DNA from: CAZFBR01 sp035353495 [NCBI: uncultured bacterium]
GTDB lineage: Bacteria; DAOPZR01
Assembly (NCBI GenBank): GCA_964517215.1
Contig: CAZFBR010000017.1
Coordinates: 1 to 24,989, forward strand
Reading direction: 5' to 3'
Length of the DNA: 24,989 nt
Shown here in pieces: positions 16,001-22,141 of the stretch; the stretch's first letter is position 1, and each line of letters begins with the position of its first letter. The notes beneath the pieces were generated by a model that saw nothing but the letters and a program-made list of their open reading frames with translations, searched no databases and was not told the origin of the DNA. The translations under genes and the position numbers were made by a program.

Positions 16001-18781
16001 CCGCACGACGACAAGCTCAACAGCGGCGAAGACCTCGGGCTGGACGGGGTTGACGGGACGGGGGATTACGGCGAGAACAACGGGTACCTCGACGGCGAGG
16101 ATATGGATGGCGACAATGCGCTGGATACGCTGGAAAACTATTTCCGCTTCGCCAATATCGAAATGGCGACCGACACCTACCGGTCGGGCGATTGGGTGCG
16201 CTACCGGGTGCCGTTGACCGCCGGCGATACGCAGGGTGACGCCTCGTGGGAGGTGGCCAAGCATGTGCGCCTGCGCCTGGTGCGCAAGGCTGCGGCGTCC
16301 GGGGTGCTGCTCTTTGACCAGTTCGAAATCGTGGGCAATCGCTGGACCGATGCCGACCCCGATGATTCCAGTTTTGTGCTCGCCACGGTCAACACGGACA
16401 ATGATCCGGGCTATGCGCCGCCGGAGGAAATCTACGGACTGTGCGGCACCAATCCGGGCGATTTTGAGCAGTCGCTCGTGCTGCGGTACACCAGCCTTGC
16501 CGATACGGGTATGGCCTATTACCTGCTCCCGGAAAAGCAGCGCTACCATCAGTACCGCAAGCTGATTTACTGGCTGCATGGTGACGGCGGCCACGACACC
16601 TTTTTCCTGCGGTTCGGCGCCGATGGCAGCAATTATTTTGAACATCGGGTGCAGATCGATTTTACCGGCTGGCAGGAAGTCGCGGTGGATCTGACTGAGC
16701 TGGAGGAGGCGCTGATCAGCCTCTATACCGGTGCCGCGCCGCCGTTCAACCATATAATGGGCAATCTGCGTTTTGTCGGCACCCCGGCGCTGGAGACGAT
16801 CAAGGAACTGCAGGTCGGGGTGTACGGCACGGGGCGCAGCGGCGAAGTGTATGTCAACCAGATTTACCTCAAGGAGGCCATCAAGCAGGTGGGCGAGGTG
16901 TGGGCGACGTCGTTCACATCGTCGTTCCTCGACAACCTGGTGTCGCTGAGCGGCTCGCTTGCGCGGCGGGACAACGAGTTTCAGCTGATCGGCGAATCCA
17001 CCGAGTCGGGCGAGCAGGAACAGCGGGAAAGCCGCAATTATGCGCTGGCGGCCGGGCTGGCGGTGGGGCGCCTGTTGCCGGACGCCTGGCAGGTTACGGC
17101 GCCGCTCTCGCTGTCGCTGAGCAGCGACCGGACCGATATTGATCCGACGACGGTGGATAACGTCAGCAGCAAGGCGGTGGGCTTCAACCTTTCGGAAAAC
17201 CGCGCGGTGTCGCTGTCGGTCAGCCAGCCGTCGCTGCCGAGTGTCAGTGTCAGCCATTCGATTGCGGAAAGCCGGAGCGACAATATGTCCGGCAGCAACG
17301 AAAGCGGCAATCGCAGCACCACGCTGGGGCTGCGCTACGGCAACTGGCCGACACTTGACATCTCCCGGTCGATGGTGCTGAGCCGGGCGGTGAATACCAG
17401 CCAGTCGAATACCAGCGACCAGACCAACTGGAGTGTGACCAGCAGCTGGAACTACACCTTCCCCGAGAAAATATTCGGGGTGGTGCCCACCGGCCAGACG
17501 CTGTCGCTGGGCACCAGTTACGGCTACACGTGGAACAAGGCCCGCAATGAATATGTGGTGCCGGCCCAGACGCCGACGTTCACCAATACCCGCACGGATC
17601 GCGGCAGTTTGTCGCTGACGGTGCAGCCGGTTGCCGATTTCGGGCTGACGCCGGCCGTCAACTACAGCCGGACCTACCACTGGACGCAGGCGGAGCGCGG
17701 CATGACCGCGCGGGCCCGTGATCTGGCCCTGGGCTTCAACCTCACCGGCGCCTGGGGATTCTCGCCGACCCTCTCCACCAATGGCGCGTTCAACGAGAGT
17801 TTCAAGGCCGGCAGCGGCACCGGCTGGGTCAAGGACATCAGCACCAGCGGCACGTTCAATTTTGGGCTGGGGATGAATCCGTCGGAATGGTGGTCGAAGC
17901 TTTCTTTTCTCAATATCCGCTATGCCTACAACAATAGCGTTGCCGCGTCCTACAACGATGTGCCGGTGGGCACGACGCTGGGCGAGGTCTACCGTGATTA
18001 TTTCAGCAAGACCTACTGGTTCTGGGCCGACCAGGAGCCGACGGTTGAGGACAATGAACTGTCGCTGGCGCGCAATTCATCATCCAATACGACCGCCCAT
18101 ACGCTGGACGGCAACCTGGCCTTCTGGTCGCCGCTGTGGCTGGGGTATAACCTGACCTACAACCGCTCGCGGTCGCAGTCGCAGAACTCGATTACCCCGA
18201 GCGCCACCCTGACCGCGGGCTTCAATAGTCGCTTCAACCTCAAGGAGGCGATGCCGAACTGGCTGAAAAATCAGCAGGCGAACTCGCTGACCGGGAGCTA
18301 CACCTTCAAGCATATCGAAGGTCTGACCGAACTGACCATGGCGCATACGCCGACGCTGGGCTGGAGCGTGAAATGGACGGACAACTTCACCACCAGCAGC
18401 AACCTGTCGTTCAGCCAGACCAAGGTTGATGACCGGCTGCTGCATACCATCGACCGTTCGTTCAATCCGTCTTTGTCCACCTCGTATTTCTTCACCAATC
18501 CGTTCAAGGTGAACAACCCGATGACCGGCGGGGGCATCGAATTTCAGAATCAGTTGCGTTGGGACAATTCGTTCGGGTTCTCCTGGCAGCGCAAAACGGG
18601 CGATCCGAGCTCGCTGATCGACCAGCACAGTTATACCGCCACCACCTCGCTGTCATATTCGCTGCGCAGCAATATTTCCGCGGCGCTGTCGGGAAATGTC
18701 GCCTACTATGTGGACAAGCTGCAGCTGAATATGGACCACTACACCTACGGCACGTCGGTTTCCGCGGAGATCCGCTTCTGA
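13094..18781 (+). CDS. SprA/Sov-like giant outer-membrane protein (T9SS channel family)
   Basis: 1895 residues from ATG 13094 (ATG 13100 is an alternative; no clear ribosome binding site). The frame is open further upstream, but there it is antisense to the permease. A signal peptide has a basic start (RERFRRCQCR), a LPALLLVLLA core and VSAAGA cleavage region. An alpha-helical Ala-rich region (to about 215) and a Pro-rich linker (about 216-265) follow. The conserved SprA N-terminal block comes next: INGRKSISMSVSS, SLDIEQQLQVHITGTVGKTI, VNVDYDD, AFGDISLSIPSTQFVSYNTS and LFGVQGGAEI. Two Asp/Gly-rich segments (14860-15000, 15950-16135) look like calcium loops. Two jelly-roll-like domains lie at about 15800-16360 and 16460-16890. 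The last ~600 residues alternate Ser/Thr/Asn-rich strands and end in a terminal Phe (SAEIRF), as BAM-inserted barrels do. Bacteroidota SprA is usually longer (over 2300 residues). Confidence 0.78.
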   Translation: MVMIAIIRERFRRCQCRWLPALLLVLLAMPPVSAAGAAPAAETAELWLYAGRIWQEAATLFRLAGPEADGQRHRALLYAKEALLEAAQDTPALTPAQRDEVGRELAAVDAALEQLVPQGYLNLTAAELLVDRGPAARQLLLHGLESDGRELRRAVLREWLRARESWTALAQAWATTDAPEQQARLAATVAEIDAHITRLQTELAAEQQVLALNPVPRAAPPAPPALPPIPLPEIRFTPATADATGGVPPDLPPDSGPPPPPEREWAGIVDLQGPLESTLVINGRKSISMSVSSTSYPDNPDATLSSTSLDIEQQLQVHITGTVGKTITVNVDYDDAKAEVERQTMSIMYQSLEHQTPVGVMNANAAFGDISLSIPSTQFVSYNTSLFGVQGGAEINDFHLLGMSADRLSLNAVVSRAKGESGRKVFYGAATNTIVSIADISYLADKYFQVTEQTGTDVAPLVMSTLQVWCDDHNATSNDANTVTGMRVTNGSDSYTGDFDLLQAGPDYAVDNLTGVIKFRTGIGSNYVIAVGYTTTAGKVTAGKMIRDENASDTYNRYELRNRYDLGSLNIVADDPDFLFEIRGSNDKPDTDSNGDGAADRTWLNYFGLDRSGLPGNDGIEGTADDLPDGKIDDEWIDFDFGIVTFPDSEPFRVQNPTVYKTDPTARFTLHLEYKQKTQSYTLGEFNIIKGSERVTIGGNEIGSDQYYLDYESGFLTFYNADLITPNAEIVIDYQYLPFGGQFQQTAVAVRTEAEINDNLLLGTTVIRNWDAKSGSMPDVTAAPAANLVWDLNTVFDPLNVGVDLINLFRSHELPQVEASVADLSITAEYAQSINDPNTFGSATIDSIESLEETMGFPKSERSWCPATVPAEYDFNLRGRVSVSEVEAGHDPETDQDDQDALQVGYDFGAADTWVAIRYPFATVARDLSNMLYLQFWAKGAADVGVFVDLGMVSEDINGDGLYQTEDNNPHDDKLNSGEDLGLDGVDGTGDYGENNGYLDGEDMDGDNALDTLENYFRFANIEMATDTYRSGDWVRYRVPLTAGDTQGDASWEVAKHVRLRLVRKAAASGVLLFDQFEIVGNRWTDADPDDSSFVLATVNTDNDPGYAPPEEIYGLCGTNPGDFEQSLVLRYTSLADTGMAYYLLPEKQRYHQYRKLIYWLHGDGGHDTFFLRFGADGSNYFEHRVQIDFTGWQEVAVDLTELEEALISLYTGAAPPFNHIMGNLRFVGTPALETIKELQVGVYGTGRSGEVYVNQIYLKEAIKQVGEVWATSFTSSFLDNLVSLSGSLARRDNEFQLIGESTESGEQEQRESRNYALAAGLAVGRLLPDAWQVTAPLSLSLSSDRTDIDPTTVDNVSSKAVGFNLSENRAVSLSVSQPSLPSVSVSHSIAESRSDNMSGSNESGNRSTTLGLRYGNWPTLDISRSMVLSRAVNTSQSNTSDQTNWSVTSSWNYTFPEKIFGVVPTGQTLSLGTSYGYTWNKARNEYVVPAQTPTFTNTRTDRGSLSLTVQPVADFGLTPAVNYSRTYHWTQAERGMTARARDLALGFNLTGAWGFSPTLSTNGAFNESFKAGSGTGWVKDISTSGTFNFGLGMNPSEWWSKLSFLNIRYAYNNSVAASYNDVPVGTTLGEVYRDYFSKTYWFWADQEPTVEDNELSLARNSSSNTTAHTLDGNLAFWSPLWLGYNLTYNRSRSQSQNSITPSATLTAGFNSRFNLKEAMPNWLKNQQANSLTGSYTFKHIEGLTELTMAHTPTLGWSVKWTDNFTTSSNLSFSQTKVDDRLLHTIDRSFNPSLSTSYFFTNPFKVNNPMTGGGIEFQNQLRWDNSFGFSWQRKTGDPSSLIDQHSYTATTSLSYSLRSNISAALSGNVAYYVDKLQLNMDHYTYGTSVSAEIRF
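13109..13138 (-). promoter_or_regulatory. Full-consensus sigma70 promoter for the lptF/G-type gene
   Basis: Read on the minus strand, TTGACA (complement of 13138-13133) is followed after 18 bp by TATAAT (complement of 13114-13109). Both hexamers match the consensus at all six bases. The predicted transcription start is near 13102, giving a leader of roughly 27 nt before the permease ATG at 13075. The promoter occupies codons 6-15 of the divergently transcribed SprA-like gene. Confidence 0.7.
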
Positions 18782-19221
18782 TGAATCCGCCGGGTCATGT
18801 GCTGAGCGGGATCGTGGCGGCGGCCGGCGCGGGATGGCTGACCGGCTCGCTGCCGGCCGCCGGCATGGTGGCGGCCGGCGCGGTGCTGATTGATGCCGAC
18901 CATCTGCTTGATGCGTGGCACCGGCGCTGGACGGTGGCGGACCTGACCGGCTATTTTGACCGGGAGCTGCCGCCACGGATGGTGCTGCCGCTGCATTATT
19001 GGGAATTGTGGGGCGGGCTGGGGCTGCTGGCGCTGGCAGTGCCGTTGCCGCTGCTGGCGGCGCTGGCGGCCGGCGCCCTGCTGCATCTGGCGCTTGACCA
19101 ATGCACCAACCCGGTCCGCTGGTCGGGGTATTTTTTCGTCTATCGGCTGGCCACCGGGTTTTCATACCGGGCGCTGCTGACCCCGGTGGAAATTGCCCGG
19201 CGGGAAGCGGGGCAGCGATGA
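18781..19221 (+). CDS. Small integral membrane protein resembling membrane-bound metal-dependent hydrolases (YdjM/DUF457 type)
   Basis: 146 residues. ATG 18781 overlaps the SprA-like stop as TGATG, so it is probably translated by coupling. Several hydrophobic helices are interrupted by conserved-looking His/Asp positions: H6 in GHVLSG, D38-x-D40-H41 in LIDADHLLD, H72 in PLHYWE, and H102 with D106 in LLHLALDQ. This spread of His and Asp near membrane boundaries is typical of the small predicted membrane-bound metal-dependent hydrolases. The substrate of that family is mostly unknown. The protein ends in ATGA overlap with the next gene. The family call rests on motif spacing only. Confidence 0.55.
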   Translation: MNPPGHVLSGIVAAAGAGWLTGSLPAAGMVAAGAVLIDADHLLDAWHRRWTVADLTGYFDRELPPRMVLPLHYWELWGGLGLLALAVPLPLLAALAAGALLHLALDQCTNPVRWSGYFFVYRLATGFSYRALLTPVEIARREAGQR

Positions 19222-20843
19222 ACTGCCCGCTGTGCGGCGCAGCTGCCGGCGCGGCGGTGACCTGCCCGGCCTGTGGCCATTATCTGTATGTGCGGCAGGT
19301 TGAGGAACTGATGCGCCGCGCGCTGGCGGCGGAGCGGGAAAACCAGCCGCGTGAAGCGGGCCGGTGCTGGGAACGGCTGCTGCCGCTGCTGCCGCCGGGC
19401 AGCAGCCAGCGACCGCGGATTGAACGGCGGCTGGCGCAGCTGCGCGGACTGATGCGGCCGGCTGCCGCGGGCGGAGGACAGGCCGAACGGGCGCTGGCGG
19501 CAATTCGCCAGGTGACGCCGCCGGGGGTTCCGGGACAACCGGTGCCAGTCGCGGCGTCGGTTGCGGCGCGGCCGCGCTGGCTGGTGCCGGTGGCGGCGGC
19601 GGGCGCGCTGTTGCTGGCGCTGATGCTGGCGGCGGGCTGGCAGTTCGGGCCGAAACTGGTGGTGGCGCTGATGCTGCGGGCGGAGCAAGGGGCTGACGAT
19701 CCGCGGCTGGCCGTGGCTGCCGCGCTGCTTGCCCATGACTGGCCGCAGGCGCAGCAGCTGCTGGCGGCGGGCCGCAACGAACCGTGGGTGGCCGAGGGCC
19801 GGCTGGCGTTTGCCGTGCTGCGCTCGCCGGGCGAACTGCAGGAGCGGTTCCGCAATGAACGCCAGCCGGATGAGCTGAACCGGATGCTGGCGCTCAAGCG
19901 CCAGCCGGTCTGGGCGGAACTGGCCGCCGCCGTTGACAGCGCCGCAGCCCAGGCCCTGGCTGAACGGCTGACCGCATTGCGCCGGCGGCAGGAACGGCTG
20001 CCGGCGTCGCCGGCCCCGGAGCACGAAACGCAGGTGGCCGGTGTGTGGCAGGAGGTCATGCAGGAACTTGAATACTGCACGGCCATCACTGCGGAGCGGT
20101 ATCCGCCGGCGGCTGCCGCGGTGCGGCAGGTGACGGTGTGGCGTGATGAAGTGGCGCCGCTGGTGGTGCATGTCTGGCTGGAAAATGTGCCGTCGCCGTC
20201 GCCGGCGGCCGGGTGGAACGAGGCGGCCGCGACGGCGGCGCTGGCGCGGATGGAGTCGGCATTGGCTGCGCGCGTGCCGGGACAATGGCTCGCGGCCGAT
20301 CGGGAGCGTGCGGTTGCGGCGCTGCGGGCGCTGGTGCTGGCGCTGGGCGACAGTGCGGGCGAGTTGCCGGCCGCGTCGCGCGCGACGTATGCTGACGCGG
20401 TGGCGCAACCGGTGCGGGTGACGGCGGGCACGGTGGTTGACTGGTCGGGTGTGCTGCTGGCCTGTGAACCGGCGCCGGGCGGGCAGCCGTTCCGCTTTGA
20501 TGTTGGCGGGACGGCCGTCACCGGCGATTATCGCCTGCAGCTGCAGCTGGCCGGGAGCGACAGTGGTGCGGTGCGGGTGGCATTGGCCCTGTTTACGGGA
20601 GCGCTTCCCGCCGAAGTGGTTCGTGCCGCCGGCGTGCGGGTGATTGCCACGCTGGCCGGGGTGACGCCGTGGACGGACGCGCACAATGTCATGAGGAGCG
20701 TGCCGCTGCTGCAGATTCAGCGGCTGGTGCTGCCGGACGGCACGGTGTTCGCTCCGGGCAACAGCGGACCGCTGCTGCCGGGAGCGCGTGCCCGGCAACT
20801 GTTGCTGCGCCTGACGGCCGCACCTGCCGTTCCGCCGGCCTGA
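19218..20843 (+). CDS. Unrecognised protein with N-terminal zinc ribbon and one transmembrane segment
   Basis: 541 residues from ATG 19218, overlapping the preceding stop (ATGA). The N-terminus is a short zinc ribbon: C3-x2-C6-G and C16-x2-C19-G. An Arg/Glu/Ala-rich helical stretch that looks TPR-like follows (REAGRCWERLLPLLP). A Pro/Ala linker and a single strong membrane helix come next (about residues 117-145, after RPRWLVPVAAAGALLLALML). The remaining ~390 residues would be extracytoplasmic if the ribbon is cytosolic. They include a helical part and a beta-rich end (about 400-535) with no motif I recognise. Prokaryotic zinc-ribbon/TM proteins often join a cytosolic sensor or adaptor to a periplasmic domain, but I cannot give a function. 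Its stop overlaps the start of a Cys-rich micro-ORF. Confidence 0.75.
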   Translation: MNCPLCGAAAGAAVTCPACGHYLYVRQVEELMRRALAAERENQPREAGRCWERLLPLLPPGSSQRPRIERRLAQLRGLMRPAAAGGGQAERALAAIRQVTPPGVPGQPVPVAASVAARPRWLVPVAAAGALLLALMLAAGWQFGPKLVVALMLRAEQGADDPRLAVAAALLAHDWPQAQQLLAAGRNEPWVAEGRLAFAVLRSPGELQERFRNERQPDELNRMLALKRQPVWAELAAAVDSAAAQALAERLTALRRRQERLPASPAPEHETQVAGVWQEVMQELEYCTAITAERYPPAAAAVRQVTVWRDEVAPLVVHVWLENVPSPSPAAGWNEAAATAALARMESALAARVPGQWLAADRERAVAALRALVLALGDSAGELPAASRATYADAVAQPVRVTAGTVVDWSGVLLACEPAPGGQPFRFDVGGTAVTGDYRLQLQLAGSDSGAVRVALALFTGALPAEVVRAAGVRVIATLAGVTPWTDAHNVMRSVPLLQIQRLVLPDGTVFAPGNSGPLLPGARARQLLLRLTAAPAVPPA

Positions 20844-20944
20844 TGCCCGCTGCTCGTCCTGCCAGCAGGTCGTGGCTGCCATGCTGCAGCTGCGGGCAGC
20901 GTGACGGCTGTTCCTGCTGCGGGCGCCCGGAAAAGCGGTGGTGA
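20843..20944 (+). CDS. Possible 33-residue Cys-rich micro-protein with two CX2CG knuckles
   Basis: ATG 20843 overlaps the upstream stop as TGATG, the same junction seen at 18781. The 33-residue product is basic and contains C14-x2-C17-G and C23-x2-C26-G, with additional Cys at 15 and 25: the spacing of a minimal zinc ribbon. The preceding gene also begins with a double CX2CG ribbon. There is no independent ribosome binding site, so it would depend on coupling. It may be a real zinc-binding peptide, a decayed start of a longer gene, or chance. Confidence 0.35.
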   Translation: MPAARPASRSWLPCCSCGQRDGCSCCGRPEKRW

Positions 20945-21069
20945 CGCCGGGCATGTGTTTTCCCGGGGCGGCCTGGCGGGGACGGTGAGCGGCGCGCTGG
21001 TGCGATTGATCTGGCAGCTGACGACGATCCCGCCGGTGGTGCGCATGCGGCAACGCAAGGAGGAGGCGT
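20945..21069 (+). other. Short interval with overlapping micro-frames and the NTF2-like gene's ribosome binding site
   Basis: No convincing gene is seen in these 125 bases. A GTG frame at 20985-21083 (32 codons, with a hydrophobic LVRLIWQLTTIPPVVRMR stretch) runs into the next gene but has no ribosome binding site. A very strong site, AAGGAGGAGG at 21057-21066, precedes ATG 21070 and marks that gene as independently translated. Confidence 0.4.
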
Positions 21070-21459
21070 ATGGCGCTGACTGAACTGGCGGCGGCGACCG
21101 CGTTCGCACGGGGATGGAACCGGCTCGACCCGGCGGAATTCGCGGCGCTGCTCGCCCCGGAGGCACAGTATGCCTCGCAGCTGCTGCCGGGGAGCGTGGC
21201 CGGCCCGGCGGCGATTGCCGCCCACCTGCGCGAGCAGATGGCGGCCTCGGTGCGCACCCAAACGCAGGTGCGGGCGGAACTGGGCCGCTCGACCGCGGGC
21301 TGGCCCGACCGCGACTGCGTCATCCTCCGACCGCTGCAAAACCAGATTATGACCGTCGGCGCGGTGCTCTTCACCCTGGCGCCCGACGGTGTCGCCCGGG
21401 TGGATGTGCTGCTCCCCGACCTCCTCGCCGCTGTCGGCACCGGCATCTTTCCCATCTGA
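21070..21459 (+). CDS. NTF2-like / SnoaL-fold protein
   Basis: 129 residues; start fixed by the strong AAGGAGGAGG site at 21057-21066. The N-terminal half has the usual NTF2-like opening: an amphipathic helix (AATAFARGWNRLDPAEFAALL), APEAQYAS, and an AAIAAHLREQM helix. The C-terminal half is a set of beta strands (CVILRPLQNQIMTVGAVLF, ARVDVLLPDL). The length is typical of single-domain members. These cone-shaped proteins are either small-molecule enzymes or ligand-binding/accessory domains; nothing here identifies the ligand. The protein has no signal peptide and should be cytoplasmic. It sits 10 bp upstream of a multi-TM gene. Confidence 0.65.
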   Translation: MALTELAAATAFARGWNRLDPAEFAALLAPEAQYASQLLPGSVAGPAAIAAHLREQMAASVRTQTQVRAELGRSTAGWPDRDCVILRPLQNQIMTVGAVLFTLAPDGVARVDVLLPDLLAAVGTGIFPI

Positions 21460-21469
21460 TCTGCCGCGC

Positions 21470-22141
21470 ATGCGGATTACCATGCTGCGTCTCTATTGCG
21501 GGGCGGCAGCGGTTGCGCTGGCTCTTCTGGGTGGCGCCGTCCATCAGCTGATGCCACTGCTGTTGCGCACGCGCTGGCACGCGATTGAGGCAGGCGCTTA
21601 CTGCTGCCTGTTCTGGCTGGCGACGACGATGCTGGTGAAGTATACGCTGGAAATAGTCGCTGCGGCCCTGCGGTTGCCGGCGCCGGAACCGTTGCCGGCA
21701 GTGCCGCGCCCGGCATGGTTCGTCGCGCGGCAACAGCGGCGGATGCTCACGCCGCCGACCCGCGCCCTGCTGGTGCTGATCGATCAGTTCGCGCTGATCT
21801 GGTTGTGCGGCCTGGTGTATGTGTCCTTGTTGCTCGACGGGGGCAATGTGCTGCGCGGGTATGCGGTTGCCGGACCGCTCTGGATGATCGCCGATTACTG
21901 CCTGCTGCTGATCCCGGCGCTGCGTCGTTCGCGCCCTGTGGCAACGACGATTGCGGTTGCCGGCACGCTGCTCATGGTCTGGTTTGTGAGCCCGGCGGTC
22001 AGCCACGCGCTGCGGCAGCCGCCGGCGGCGATCCGGCCGGCGGATATTCGTACGGATTCGGCTGCCGGCAAGTGCGCGGTCCGGGCGGCGGCGTCGCGCC
22101 TGCCGGCTACAGATCCACCACCACAACATCCTTGTAGATGA
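21470..22141 (+). CDS. Uncharacterised multi-spanning membrane protein
   Basis: 223 residues from ATG 21470 (ATG 21482 is an equally possible start; no clear ribosome binding site). About five membrane helices are visible: near residues 5-25, 38-62 (AGAYCCLFWLATTMLVKYTL), 103-126 (LLVLIDQFALIWLCGLVYVSLL), 135-155 (LWMIADYCLLLIPAL) and 160-178 (AVAGTLLMVWFVSP). A Pro-rich basic loop lies between helices 2 and 3. The middle region, with a membrane helix flanked by aromatic residues and a D-Y pair, faintly recalls RDD-family proteins, but I cannot confirm it. The last 35 bp overlap the 3' end of the opposing helicase gene, so the C-terminal tail (rich in Pro/His/Arg) may be dispensable. Confidence 0.6.
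   Translation: MRITMLRLYCGAAAVALALLGGAVHQLMPLLLRTRWHAIEAGAYCCLFWLATTMLVKYTLEIVAAALRLPAPEPLPAVPRPAWFVARQQRRMLTPPTRALLVLIDQFALIWLCGLVYVSLLLDGGNVLRGYAVAGPLWMIADYCLLLIPALRRSRPVATTIAVAGTLLMVWFVSPAVSHALRQPPAAIRPADIRTDSAAGKCAVRAAASRLPATDPPPQHPCR

Noticed and set aside
14318-17680. 1120-codon open frame on the minus strand
   Set aside because: It is exactly antisense to the SprA-like gene, whose family motifs are clear. The long frame is a by-product of high GC content and codon periodicity. The translation is Arg/His/Gln-rich with no motif.
20985-21083. 32-codon GTG frame before the NTF2-like gene
   Set aside because: No ribosome binding site and no motif. It overlaps the start of a gene with a very strong ribosome binding site. 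The neighbouring 15-codon frame at 20941 is even weaker.
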